57,595 nucleotides of DNA. It comes from Hofstenia miamia. Taxonomy: Eukaryota; Xenacoelomorpha; Acoela. The stretch lies in NCBI GenBank assembly GCA_004352715.1, contig SCFE01000119.1:833499-891093 (forward strand), given 5' to 3'. The first letter of the stretch is position 1. Each line of letters opens with the position of its first letter. Of the stretch, positions 11,569-22,654 are shown piece after piece. The notes under the pieces are model-generated. The model saw only the letters and a list, made by a program, of their open reading frames with translations, made no database searches and had not been told where the DNA came from. Made by a program: the position numbers and the translations under genes.

Positions 11569-12109
11569 TTAAGTTAGCACAAGGCACTCTGTACTTATGA
11601 GACTCCTTGGATTCCAGATGGGCTATTTGGCGCCCCAAGTAGTCATCCGAGGTCTGCTCCTGAGGGGCTATTTGGTGCCCCAAGTAGTCATGCTGTCTGC
11701 TACCTGAGTCCCCCTGCGTCCTTCCTCTCTTCCAGGATACACTCTCCTCTGTTCAATGAGGTGTGTCATCTTGGCTACTTTCACCTAAGGGGGTTATGTC
11801 TTTGCCTCACTCATCTTCTTGTGGGCAGCTGGTTCATTTCATCTGATATGGCTGGGTTGCTAAACATAAAGAATTATTAAGTTCCCAAACTTGGGTATTT
11901 AAGTGATCTAAATACTCTTGGTCTCTAACTCTACATCTAGGCAAAATATGAGTAGCAGTAATGTTGCTACTATTACCAAGGTTACTATCATACTTGACCT
12001 GAGTGAGGTCATCTTCCTCACATTCAGTGAGGTTATTATAAGTCTCAAATTTGTTTACTCCATCATTGACAAGTGAGAATTCCCTATTAGGGTTGATGAA
12101 AACATTATC

Positions 12110-13150
12110 AATGTCTTTAACAGTTTGCTTGAGTCATTGAAAGTGGGTGACTCTCCCATTATTTAGTAAATACTTGTGGTGATCTAACACTTTAATTATA
12201 GTAAAGGGTATTGCCAGTTAGTGGCAAGCTTTCACACTTGATTGGAATTGGTAATTTGGTGAGGCAAATAGGCAAAGACTTTGTTGCCCTGTTTATGAGG
12301 CTTGCCATACAATTTAAGATTAAAGTTCCATTGCTGGCAGACAACAGACTGATTTGTATTCCTACAGATAGTAAGGTGCAATTCTTGAAGTTCATGCAAC
12401 ATGCAGTTTACAAAATTTTCTAAGGTGGGTTCATTATAATAGAAAGAGGTGTACTTGCTTCATGACCAAAGATTGCATTAAAGGGGCAATTGAGGTATTA
12501 TAAAAATACTCCACTGCTTCAATGACTTGTTTCCAATTCCGACCTGCTGCTTGGGCAAGGGTGACTCAAATTAACTTGATGACTGTGCATTTGAGCTGTT
12601 CCTCAACACTGTTTGACTGTGGGTGATATGCAGTTGTGAATTTGTGAAGAATTTCAAGCTCTTTAGTAAGGGTCTCCATGAGATGATTATTGAAATGGGG
12701 AACACAATCAGAGACTAGGTGCTCCATGGGCATAAGCTTGAGTACCCATTCCTTAACAACTTTTTCTCCAATTACCTCAGTGGTGGTACTGTTGAGGGGG
12801 ATGAGTCTGGCATATTAGTAAAGTGATCAATGAGCACTAGAAGGGACTGGTACTCCTCATCATCACAAGAGAGCTTCTCTATGTCCATATGGACGACTTC
12901 ATTCATGCACTCAGCAGCATGGCTGTGCAGCTCAGCTTGCTGCTCTGGAAAGTGTCCAGCTCCTTTGAGAAAGCCAGTTGTGCATTTGTCTATAATGTCC
13001 TGAATGGCAGCTCAGATGCTGATGGTAACATATCTTGCATTGAATGTGTGCTTGGTTTGAATAACGCCTAAATGGCCCTTTTTGTGGATCTTACAGATCA
13101 AGTCCCTTGGAAATACTCAGGGACAGCTAGTCAGCTGTTCTGACTCCTGC
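12110..13150 (-). pseudogene. Gyp-3 integrase, degenerate
   Basis: Reading from right to left in shifting frames: a zinc-binding-like part with IIDKC, then HFPEQQAELHSHAAECMNEV, SLLVLIDHFT, TTAYHPQS, AAGRNW and VEYFYNT, and at the end KLYGKPHKQGNKVFAYLPH and PFTIIKVLDHHKYLLNN, the GPY/F-like carboxy module. The same blocks are intact in Gyp-1 (37995-39554). Stops and frameshifts are frequent. Integrases of this kind insert the cDNA and give 4-bp duplications here. Confidence 0.7.
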
Positions 13151-13237
13151 CATAGAGTAACCCTGCCTCTGTCTGCTTCCAATTGTATAGCTGGAAATAA
13201 AGATTGGCTACAGGACTCAGGGTGATGTTGGCATTCT

Positions 13238-13620
13238 TCAGTTTTGCAATAATTTCAGATAACACCTTATCATGCTGTTGATGTTGTAAAATTTCAGCCT
13301 TGGTAATTTCTTCCTTAACAAAAATTGGAAAAATGGCATTTCTGTGGTGGTCAGCACTGATCTGGGGAAGGCACTCATACTCACTAAGTGGAATAATTCC
13401 AAAAGGAGTCTTCTCTCCTGGTGGTTTTTAAGCCATGCTAGCACTGAGTTGTCAGTTTGCATGGTGAAGTGATGGCCAAGGATGAGAAAGCAGAATTTCT
13501 TCAAACTTTTCACCAATGCTAGCATCTCAGATTTTGTGGCACTGTAATTCTGTTCAGCATTGATGAGATTTTTTTATATTTGATCAGGCTGCCAATGCCA
13601 TTAACAACCTGACTGAGGAC
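13238..13620 (-). pseudogene. Gyp-3 RNase H domain
   Basis: EMLALVKSLKKFCFLILGHH and FTMQTDNSVLAWLKNHQERR match the gypsy RNase H carboxy half, including the last catalytic aspartate in TDN. Upstream, YFSQ-like and VVNGIG remnants extend to about 13620. Frame is broken by stops. Confidence 0.65.
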
Positions 13621-13651
13621 GCCACTAATTGCAACCAAGCTGGTGTCACAG

Positions 13652-14857
13652 TCAATGAGGAAATTCTTTTGAATAGTCTGATGTAGTAAGGCTGGGAATA
13701 TTTCTTAGTTCTACTTTGATGGAGTTGAGCTCTTCCTGCTCTGACCATGTCCATTTAAACTCCATGCTGTGCCACAATGGATTAGAGATGTGTTTAGTCT
13801 TGTTTGTCAGTTCTGGTATAAAGGCACCATAGTAGTTTAGAAAGCCCATAAGGTGCTGAATGTTCTTATGAGGCCACGGAATTTCAATTCTTTCTAGCTG
13901 ATCTTTTGCATCATTTTTAATAGAGATGCATTCCAGCTCAATGACTCTTCTGAGGAAGGTGACACATGGCTGAAGGAGAGCACACTTGTTTCCATTGATG
14001 TGGAGGCTGGATTTATACAAAATAGTAAGAGTTCAGCCATGCCATTCTAGATGTTCAGGAAAGGTGTTGCCAGCTACAAGGATATTATCCATGTAAGCAG
14101 TAATGCCTGGCTCTAACACATTAGCATCATTCTAAAGCACATGAGTAATGTAGCATTGGAAGGTCAGAGGGGCATTACAGAGCCCAAAGCCATATACTTC
14201 CACTCAAAGAGGCTGTAAGGTGTGATGAAGGCAGTCTTTGGGATGTTGGTGGGCTTCATGGGCACCTGCCAATGCACTTTACACAGATTGAGGCAAGTAA
14301 ATAACTGGTATTGACTGGCATCATATAAGAGATCTTCAGATGCATGGAAGAGGATATGCATCTTTTACAGTTACGTCATTTAACTTATGAAAGTCCACAC
14401 AAAGGCAGTACTTATCACCCCTGAAAACAGTGGGTGCTGTATATGGGCTGTTGCTGCCTTGTATTATGCCACTCTTGATCAGATCACTTAAGATTCACTT
14501 GTACTCTTCCTGGAGGTCTTCTGGCACTCTCCTTACAGGAAGGTGGATGGGGTGATCATGCTTAGTTACAATAACATGTTCTTCACTGATGGTCTGACTG
14601 ATGCTAATTGAGCTGCAATTAAACACTTTGTGATTTTGCTGAAGCAAATGAGAGAGTGATTCACATTGAGGACTGAGGTGAGGATGCATCCTCTCATTGA
14701 TGGGAGGAATCTGGACAGTGTCACTTGGTTCCACAAGATCATGGATTGCTGTTAGGATGGGCAAACAAGCAGCATCTTTCAACTCTAAGCAGACTGGAGT
14801 TGCAAAAATCATTAACTTGGTGGGGTCTATCTTGACCAGTGAAGTAGAGCTATTCAA
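13652..14857 (-). pseudogene. Gyp-3 reverse transcriptase, catalytic site altered
   Basis: Fragments: 14495-14857 (linker with HVIVTKHDHPIHLPVRRVPE), about 14361-14420 (KYCLCVDFHKLNDVTVKDAY), 14164-14361 (LFTCLNLCKVHWQVPMKPT, FEWKYMALG) and 13652-14020 (HINGNKCALLQPCVTFL, LMGFLNYYGAFIPEL). At about 14085 the YxDD box reads YMDN, with the second catalytic aspartate replaced by asparagine; Gyp-2 has the same change. In the first motif CLDLCKAYWQ is CLNLCKVHWQ, so the other catalytic aspartate is also lost. Not functional. Confidence 0.75.
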
Positions 14858-15032
14858 TATGGTGATGTAAGGTTTGCCCTTTGAGAAGTGACAGAGATCA
14901 GGGGAGAGCTTAACTCCAGTGAAATGCTTCCCTTTATACCCAGAGACTATGACATTGCTATATACTGGGAGTCAACAGTAACTGCTACATGTCGCCAGTG
15001 TTGTTGCTCAACAATTACTGGCTCACAAAACG

Positions 15033-15497
15033 TTAGCAAGATTTCCTGTTTGGGAATGGTGGTAAGTAATCAATAACACAGGATTTCTGTTCAAGGAAGT
15101 TGTTGCCCAAGATGATATCATACAGCAGTGGCTGGTCACAGATTTCAATGATGATCAAATCCACTGAGAACAATTCCTGATGAATGCATATTTCCAAATT
15201 AGGTACACAACCCTTTAGAGAGATTGAGTTCCCAGAAGCACCCAACAAGCATGCAGTGGACAGAAGTAGTTTGTCCCTTGATAAACAAAGTTTGGAGCAA
15301 CAAGTGTTGCTGATAATGGAGGCTGAGGCCCCAGTATTGATAGTAACATTAACAAGAGTTCCATTTATATCCACATGGATGACATTAGTATGCAGTAGTG
15401 AGGTAATAATCAGAACATCATGTGCACATTTTATAGGAGGCAGCACTCTAACTAGTTTGATGGATTGACAGAACTGACAGGCAGATTGGGAGAACAC
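15033..15497 (-). pseudogene. Gyp-3 retropepsin-like protease, active-site Asp to Asn
   Basis: VNVTINTGASASIIS aligns with FNATVDTGAAASIIS of Gyp-1 and INATIDTGASVSIIS of Gyp-2. The catalytic DTG is NTG here. PLLYDIILGNNFLEQKSCVI is the family's carboxy part (ILGNNFLE corresponds to the ILGxDFL flap/helix motif). It overlaps the gag end in the -1 frame; the shift site reads A TCA AAC TAG, no longer a good slippery heptamer. Confidence 0.75.
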
Positions 15498-16170
15498 TCT
15501 TCAGTCTCAGGCTCATCAATGACAAAGCCATCACCATTGGCAACTAAGTGAATTACAGCGTGGCATTGGTACTTAGTGTGGCCTTTCTGACCACAATGGA
15601 AGCAATGAGTTTGCTTGAGCTCTGTCTTTGGCTTGAGAGCAGTAGTGCTTGATGAAGCAAGAGGTTTCTGAGTCAAGGAAACTGTTTTAAATTCTTCAGC
15701 ATCTTTGTTGATATGGGTGGTGTAATGAAGCATGTAAACAATACTGATAGCTTGGCTAATAATCAGATTGAGGTCATCTTCAGGATTGCACTTTAATTTG
15801 AGGTGACTACAAATATTGGGCAGAAAGCCCTGACAGATGTATGAGAAGAGATTGCGCTTTGAGTATTCAGGTGTTAGTTTACTTAAGCAAAACAATCTTT
15901 ACACTTGGATAATGTAAGTATGGACGTCATTGCCCTTCTTAAATGAGAGATCACAAAGCAGTGTCTTATATTGATGTTTCATATGAGGAGCTTTGTAGTA
16001 TGCAAGACTTTGTAAGTAAGTAGGAAATTGTTCAACAGCAGCATCTTGAGTGGCTTTATACTGCCTCATTGTTAACTCAAAAAGGAAGAACCACACTTCA
16101 AAAGACTGTGATATTTCATAGATCTTTCCAGGAAAATTCAGGCTGCCATTGCTCACACAGGGGAAACCCT
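15452..16170 (-). pseudogene. Gyp-3 gag, amino end deleted, CCHC knuckle kept
   Basis: Two pieces. 15899-16156 contains FPGKIYEISQSFEVWFFLFE and APHMKHQYKTLLCDLSFKKG, the capsid-like core shared with Gyp-1 and Gyp-2. 15452-15895 contains LTPEYSKRNLFSYICQGF and an intact zinc knuckle CFHCGQKGHTKYQC (C-x2-C-x4-H-x4-C). The coiled-coil amino-terminal part seen in Gyp-1 is absent because the element is joined to mid-LTR at about 16196. Confidence 0.75.
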
Positions 16171-16195
16171 GAGTGGGAGTCCTATTTCAAGAAAA

Positions 16196-17084
16196 AAAGG
16201 TTGCAGAGTCTACCATAGCAGAGAGCAACCCACATTCCAACAGAAAACATACATTGGTGGTTCACTGAATTTGCCTAACAAATACAGAAATTCCATTTTA
16301 TAAAGAACTTCAGCATCATGCCAAGGCCATATCTTTGAAGCCATCCTCACTTGCTAAGGTGCTAATTGTGTGTCACAAGTATTAATTTGTAGCTCAATAA
16401 ACAATTTAGCTCAGAGTTCTGTTATCTCAGCTCATGTAAATAAATAATAAAACAAAAGGCACATAATAAATGTGCATTCACATTTGCCAACAGCATAGTA
16501 TGTTTGCAGTGTGTTATTATTAAGTGCATGTACAAAATGAAATGATTGAATTAAAAGATGTTATCTCCTACACATACATGTAGCTGTAACCTAAAGCAAC
16601 TGTGATTTGGAGTGCCAACTGTTAAGGGGCTAGTTTTCGCCCCAGACACTCATGGAGTAACTCCCAAATTGTTGCCAGATCTTAAGCAAGATTTATTATA
16701 AAATTCATAACGACCTAGAAGGGGTTAGCATATAAATCAATCAAAAAAGATCAAACACAATTGAAGTGAGACAAATTATATTGTGCAATTGCTACAGTTT
16801 CCTCATGTATTTATAACAATTTCATCAAATTATTACCTTTTATGTGTTTACAAAATGTTGCATGAAATTCCCTTGTAAATTTAATGATCAATAACACATA
16901 TGACGCAGATCAAGGGGACAATAATAAAATAATCATAAAACTGCACTCAAAAATACAAAGAATTAAACACTAATAAATTGATAAATGGATAGCAACAATC
17001 ACTTTGTCATAATGATGTAATCACTAAACTAGAGTGCAAAATTAATTGAAAATAACTAAAATAAGGGCCCTGAGTGACTCTACA
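16196..17084 (-). repeat. 5' LTR of Gyp-3, missing its internal edge
   Basis: From AAAGGTTGCAGAGTCTACC onward it matches 9075-9963 and ends GACTCTACA at 17084. The first 61 bp equivalent to 9014-9074 are absent, together with the primer binding site. Confidence 0.8.
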
Positions 17085-17421
17085 TTATAATGTGCATGTT
17101 CAAATTGTAACAATCAATTACAAGCTGTTATTCCCTATATGTCAACATAGACTTAACTTAATTCCATCCACAATTTGGGCTGCCTACTGGAATAGAGCAA
17201 ATTGTCACCCTAAACTCAGAGGAGTAACTCCCAAATTTTCTGCAGAGACTTAAGCAATTATTATTTCTAAATCCATAAATGTACCTAAAAGGGGTTAGTT
17301 AGATAAAGAAAAAAGCAAACACATTTCAGTGAGACAAAGTTTATTTGCTGCTTGCTACATGTGTCTCAAGTATTTATACAACACAATCAAATTATTACCT
17401 GTCTTGTTTACAAGTTAGTAT
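17085..17421 (-). repeat. Partial solo LTR (Gyp-3 family), left part, split by Gyp-2
   Basis: Matches the interior of 3254-4209 from about 3646 on (GGGCTGCCTACTGGAATAGA, AACTCAGAGGAGTAACTCCC, GTGAGACAAAGTTTATTTG). It resumes at 29787 after Gyp-2. The first 390 bp or so of the LTR are missing next to Gyp-3, so the junction at 17084/17085 is rearranged or Gyp-3 inserted here with loss of sequence. Confidence 0.65.
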
Positions 17422-17655
17422 TGTAGAGTCACTTGGGGCCTCTTTTTATTTTTACTCTAATTTTAGGGCACTCTCAAATTAATTCAGTGCTATTTTGTTA
17501 ATGAATTGATAATTTTGTTAATTTTTGATTATTTTGAACTTAAGTTTCAAACTTATTGATTGTCCCCTCAGAGCTTTTGTATTATGTGTAATTGATCAGT
17601 TAGTCTGTGAGGGAAACTAACTTTGTAAAGCACAGTAAATATTTACCCCCTTTTG

Positions 17656-17663
17656 TATAAATA
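17656..17663 (+). promoter_or_regulatory. TATA box of the Gyp-2 5' LTR
   Basis: TATAAATA, about 45 bp upstream of a decayed AATAAA (here AATATA at about 17690). The right LTR has the same TATA at 29130-29137 and an intact AATAAA at 29164-29169. Confidence 0.5.
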
Positions 17664-17772
17664 TGGCATATGATTGTAAGCAAATGTCAAATATATTTCA
17701 TTCTCACTGGATACTGTTTGCTTTTTATTTTTATTATATTTCATTAACCATTTTAGCTCTGGTATGAATTTT

Positions 17773-17884
17773 NCATGATGCTGTGTGAATTGGTCACTAC
17801 TTTAACCATCTTGGAATTACTTTTTTTCTACAATGAAATTGGCGAATTACCAATCCTCTATTGTTTTGTTAGAAAGTGGGTCAN
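17773..17884. other. Misplaced contig between two Ns
   Basis: CATGATGCTGTGTGAATTGG to GAAAGTGGGTCA is nearly the same as 18296-18404. The sequence before the first N resumes after the second N with an overlap of about 60 bp. This is an assembly insertion, not biology. Confidence 0.75.
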
Positions 17885-18473
17885 CTGGATACTGTTTGCT
17901 TTTTATTTTTATTATATTTCATTAACCATTTTAGCTCTGGTATGAATTTTATAATAATGAAATTGTAAGATCCAGTGATAATGTAGGAGAACTCTGCTGT
18001 GCCTGGGGCAATAACTCGCCCCTTGACAGTTGTGAGCCTATATTGTGGTTGCTTTAGGCTAGGTATAGGCATAGGCTATAAAAGAACTACTACCTATCAA
18101 TCAAACATGCACAAATTAGAACACATCTCAAATATACTATGCCATTGGAAAACACAAATACGTGGTAACTACATGTTTATTAATATCTTATTACATGAGC
18201 TGAGTAGATAAACCCAGAGATAAATAATTACAACTTGAGACACACAATTAGCACCTTGGATTTGTAAGGATGGATTCCAAAGGCTTGGCATTGGCATGAT
18301 GCCATGTGAATTGGTCACTACTTTAACCATCTTGGAATTACTTTTTTCTACAATGAAATTGGCGAATTACTAATCTTCATTTGTTTTGCTAGAAAGTGGG
18401 TCACTCTTGGTGATGGTGATCTTCTGCAACCTTCGTACCACTTGAGCTGCTAGAAGCACCCTGTGATTCTACA

Positions 18474-18493
18474 TGGTGACCCTGACGTGATTC
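18474..18493 (+). other. Primer binding site of Gyp-2, tRNA-Trp type
   Basis: TGGTGACCCTGACGTGATTC follows the LTR directly. The complement of the 3' end of eukaryotic tRNA-Trp, as I remember it, is TGGTGACCCCGACGTGATTT, so 18 of 20 positions agree. Confidence 0.7.
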
Positions 18494-19025
18494 TTGGACA
18501 CTCTGGAATGTCAGTTAAGCTATCTACTCCATTCTGTTTCTGTGTGCAGATGGATCAACATTCAGAGATGTACTCCAGTTGTGAAGTTTGTATGCCTACC
18601 AAAGTGGTCACCCATTTTTCACTTGGTGATTGTGAAGTGAAACAGAACTGTTATGATGTTTCCTTACTGTATTTGGTTTCGTATTCTACTGGGTGTGAGT
18701 CAGCTAGGATGGATTTCCTCTGACCACAATCTTATTCACCACCCATTGATGTGCAACTTCACCTTGTATGTAATTTTGCATTTGGCAGCTCTGTGATCTG
18801 ATGCTGTCACCAAGCTCTGATTCTATTCTTATTGTTCTTAGTGTTATTTTTGTTAGTCTCATTTTTCTAGAATTTGGATATTTACCTATGCCCTGCTACC
18901 ATCTGTTAAGTAGTTTTATTTCTCTGACACAGTTGGATGTTTCTCCTACATTATTGGAATTGCTATTGGAACCTTTTTCTCTTACTTTACTTTACTTGCT
19001 TGTTTATTCTTTTGTTCTTACGGAC

Positions 19026-20609
19026 ATGGATTTTACTAATTCTCATAATGGGACTCCCACTCAGGGTTTACCCTGTGTGAGTGCTGGCAGATTGGAAGCT
19101 GTCCCTCACACTGCTAGACTTAATTCTGTTGTTGTTTTACCACTAATCCTGTTTCTGGTATATCCACACCCTCTGAAGTTTTGTCACAAGAAACCTTCTT
19201 CATTTATGCTCTGTCTAATCCATTTCTTATGTATACACCACCATCACCAACTCCTGAGGTTCAACAACTCAGAGAAGCCCTAGCTGAACAAATCTCACAG
19301 CATTGTTCCTGTGAAGCCTGCTTTGACGCCCTACATGCTGAAATGAGATGACAAGCCATCTTTGCTTTTCAATGTGAGAGATGCTTTCTTGACTCAATCT
19401 CAGCCTTGGAGATGCGAATTCAGGAAGCCTTCCTGCAAGCTCCTCCAACTCCCCCAGAGGAACCTGAATATGTAACTCATGCCCTTTTGGATAAGTTCTC
19501 AACAAATATATCACAGGCAATGTCTGCCCACCTTTCTAATGCTTTGTCAGCACCTACTCTGTCCCCTGCAACACCACCATTTGTTACCCCCATTAACTCT
19601 TTTACAAGTGGAGCACCTACCTTCACTCAATCTACCCTTTCTCAAGTCGCAACACTAACTACAGTAGCTACGCCAAGCTCTTGCACCCCAAGTGTAACAG
19701 TTGTGCCTTCAGCACCTGTTAATGTTTCAGTCACTCCCACTACAATGATTGTTCCACCTTCTCCTCTGAGTGACCCTATCTGATCTACAACAATGCATGG
19801 GCCACACTTCACTCAATCTATTCTGCCCACCAAAGCACCAGTGAACAAACAATTGAATCTCTTTAATAGGCAATCAGTACTGCCTAAATTTACTGGCAAA
19901 ATCAACGAAATCTCACTGGCTCTTTCTGTTTGAGTTAACTATGAAGCAGTAAAAAACCACTCAGGACGCCACTTCCGCACAATTTCCCATGTTCCTTCAA
20001 GGCCTTGCATACAATCAGTATATGATGCTGGATAGGGAAGTTAAGACACATTACCAGTTACTCATTGGTCACTTTGAGGACCACTACAAAGCGCCTCACA
20101 TCAAACAGCAATACAAGATGCTCTTATGTGATCTTTCCTTCAAGAAGGGAGACAATGTGAGAACCTACATAATGCAAGTTGATAGACTCTTTTGCCTCAG
20201 CAAATTAACTCCAGAATACTCAATATACAATCTCTTCTCTTACATTTGTCAGGGATTCCCTGCTACTATCAGGAGCCACCTGAAACTTAAATGTTATCCT
20301 GAAGATGATTTAAACTCTATTATCAAGAAGGCAATTAGCATTGTTTACATGCTACAAAATACTACATGCATCAAAAGAGATGCTGGTGACCTGAAGATGG
20401 TTCAACCAACTACAAAATCTTTAACTTCTTCAAGTTCTGCTGTAGTGCAGAAAAGGACTGACACTGAAAGACAGTCTGCTCACATCCATACCCAGAGTGG
20501 GGCTGTTATCTGCCTAATTGCAAATGGGGATGGTATCATCATCAATGAGCCTTCCATTGAAAAGTGTACTCCCTACACCCTGGTCAAGTCTGTCAACCAT
20601 TTAAATTAG
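19026..20609 (+). pseudogene. Gyp-2 gag, broken, zinc knuckle lost
   Basis: The start MDFTNSHNGTPTQGLPCVSA resembles the Gyp-1 start MDSSSSRTVIYSPTFGTS. Then come frameshifted pieces: a helical segment, a Ser/Thr/Pro-rich stretch (19406-19783) and the capsid-like core (19989-20609) with APHIKQQYKMLLCDLSFKKG and LTPEYSIYNLFSYICQGF. Where Gyp-1 and Gyp-3 have CCHC knuckles, only AHIHTQSGAVICL remains: about seven residues with two cysteines are deleted and a third cysteine is serine. It ends with VNHLN and TAG at 20607-20609, right at the frameshift heptamer. Confidence 0.8.
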
Positions 20610-20625
20610 TTGGAGTGCCACCTCC
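20600..20625 (+). promoter_or_regulatory. -1 ribosomal frameshift signal (gag to pro)
   Basis: T TTA AAT (20600-20606) in the gag frame fits X XXY YYZ and is followed at once by the TAG stop. A GGAG...CTCC inverted repeat starts three bases after the stop. The protease frame is -1 relative to gag. The same arrangement stands in Gyp-1 at 41834-41859. Confidence 0.65.
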
Positions 20626-21118
20626 TGAAAACTGTGCGCATGATGTTTTGGTGATAACTTTGTTGCTATGCACTAATGTCATCCCTGTGGACATGAATGT
20701 ATTACTAATTAATGCCACCATTGATACAGGAGCTTCTGTATCCATCATTAGTGACACCTGTTGCAACAAGCTTTGCCTACAGAGAGAAGATCTGTTACCT
20801 TCCACTGCTTGTTTATTAGATGCTTTGGGGAATACTATTTCACTGAAGGGCCAGATTAACAATCTCGAGTTACACATCCATCAGGAATGTTTTTGCGTGG
20901 ACCTCATTGTGGTTGACACCTGCAATTGGCCTCTACCATATGATGTAATCCTTGGGAACAACTTCCTTGAAAGAAATGAGTGCATAATCAATTATGGAAC
21001 CAACACTTTCTCTATTTGCAAAAGTGAGCCACAGGAGGAACTGATTACCACCTGTAACCAAGATATTTTGTTAACTTTTGCAGATACAATCATTGTGGAA
21101 CCATGGCATTGGCAATGA
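20601..21118 (+). pseudogene. Gyp-2 retropepsin-like protease
   Basis: INATIDTGASVSIISDTCC contains an intact DTG; PLPYDVILGNNFLERNECII is the carboxy motif. It is open through TAG/TGA-free sequence to 21118 and overlaps the gag end. Neighbouring frames are broken, and the RT frame is separated by stops. Part of it (from 20877) is repeated at 22655-22896. Confidence 0.75.
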
Positions 21119-21277
21119 GTTGCTGTCACTAAAAGCTCTCCTTAAAAGGAGGACATTATGATTTCTGAACAAAGGGGAAAATGCCTTTGTGGTTTACATC
21201 TTTCTCCAGATCTTTGACACATTTCTCATGGAAGGACCTACATCACTGTACTTAATAGTTCTGCATGCCTGATCTGA

Positions 21278-22152
21278 ATGGTTCCCACAAAGATATCTAT
21301 TGTTGCTACACTGGTCCAACTCGAACCTAAAGCTGCAGCCTGTCTGCCCATTCTTACTGCAATTCACAATCTCAGTGAACCAAGTGATCCAGTTCAGATC
21401 CCGGTTGTAAGTGAGAAAACTCATGGACACCTGAGTCCACAAGAATGTGACATGCTCTCTGCCCTCTTACACCAACATCACAATGTGTTTAATTACGATC
21501 AATCAGTGTTGGAAAGGCCATTGGGGAACAACATGCAATCAAGACAAAGAGTGATCACCCCATTTGGTTGCCCATTCAGAGGGTACCTGAGAATCTAAGA
21601 AAGAAGTATGAACAGATCCTGAGTGATCTCATCAAAAGTGGGATTATACAGAATAGTAATAGTCTGTATGCTGCACCTATGGTGTTCATTCACCAAGGTG
21701 AGAAGTACTGCCTCTGCATTGACTTCCAACAACTAAATGATATTACAGTCAAGGACGCATATCTGTTACCTTGCATCGAGGATTTACTCTATGATGCCAG
21801 CAAGTACAAATTATTTTCATGCTTGGATCTCTGTAAGGCCTATTGGCAGATACTGATGAAACCTGCTGACATTCTGAAAACCACTTTTATTATGCCTCAT
21901 AGCCTCTTTGAGTGGAAGTACATGACCTTCAGGCTCAGCAATGCTCTGGCCACATTTCAGCATTATGTCACCCATGTACTACAGAATGGCGCCAATGTTC
22001 TTGAACCTGGGATCACTGCAAACATGGACAATATCCTTGTTGCTGGATATGCATTCTCTGATCACTTAGATAAACTGGGTCACACTCTGAAGATCATTTA
22101 TGACTCTGGACTCTGGGTAAATGGAAACAAGTGCTCATTCATTTCACCCTGA
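21278..22152 (+). pseudogene. Gyp-2 reverse transcriptase, YxDD changed to NMDN
   Basis: 21278-21598 holds the protease-RT linker (LSPQECDMLSALLHQHHNVF). 21568-22152 holds IQRVPENLRKKYEQILSDL, KYCLCIDFQQLNDITVKDAY, FSCLDLCKAYWQILMKP (first catalytic Asp intact), FEWKYMTFRLSNALATFQHY and, at about 22017, ITANMDNILVAG in place of YIDDILVA. The second Asp is Asn, as in Gyp-3, and the preceding Tyr is Asn. Further down, frames break before the RNase H piece. Confidence 0.8.
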
Positions 22153-22385
22153 GTTACCTTCTTAGGTAGAGTAATTGAACCCAGAAGGATATCTATCAAA
22201 AATGATGTGAAAGACCATCTAGATCAAATTGAGACTCCATGCTCACACAAGGATGTCCAACACCTGATGGGCTTTCTTAACTATTATGGCTCCTTCATTT
22301 CTGAATTAGCTAACCAAGAACATCTCTAATTTACTCTGAAAAAACACTGAATTTTGTTGGACTTGAGCAAGAAGAGCTGGATAAT

Positions 22386-22654
22386 GTGATGCAAGAGCTC
22401 AGATGGATCCCCAGTCTGAACACATCAGATTACATGAAACAATTTATCAACAACTGTGATGCAAGTTCAATTGCTATCAGTGGTGTGCTCAGCCAAGTGA
22501 TCAATGGTCAGGAATGCCCTGTACAATATTTTAGCCAGAAGTTTCACAATGCTGAACTGAACTACGGAGCTACAAAATTGGAAATGCTGGCACTTGTCAA
22601 GAGTCTAAAGAAGTTTTGTTTCTTCATTCCAGGTCGCCAATTTGTTGTGCAAAC
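22386..22654 (+). pseudogene. Gyp-2 RNase H fragment, cut short at a duplication joint
   Basis: NCDASSIAISGVLSQVINGQ and TKLEMLALVKSLKKFCFFIP match the gypsy RNase H. It stops at FVVQT just before the expected TDNSALAWL, where the sequence jumps back to protease DNA (22655 equals 20877). Confidence 0.75.

Larger units (their letters stand above)
9014..17084 (-). mobile_element. Gyp-3: gypsy-type LTR retrotransposon with ORF3, decayed
   Basis: Minus-strand order from right to left: truncated 5' LTR (16196-17084), gag, protease, RT, RNase H, integrase, ORF3, polypurine tract and 3' LTR (9014-9963). The junction at about 16195 removes the first 60 bp or so of the LTR edge, the primer binding site and the gag start, so this copy cannot prime reverse transcription. 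Flanking tetranucleotides are TTAG (left) and TTAT (right), close to but not a perfect 4-bp duplication. Stops and frameshifts occur in all frames. Confidence 0.8.
17422..18473 (+). repeat. 5' LTR of Gyp-2
   Basis: TGTAGAGTCACTTGGGGCC...GTGATTCTACA. TATAAATA at 17656-17663. A 110-bp piece bounded by Ns (17773-17884) duplicates 18296-18410 out of place and is probably a misplaced contig; without it the LTR is close to the 887 bp of the right copy. Confidence 0.85.

Noticed and set aside
20601-21118. Gyp-2 tandem protease genes as real gene duplication
   Set aside because: Near identity plus an N at the end of the repeat points to assembly redundancy.
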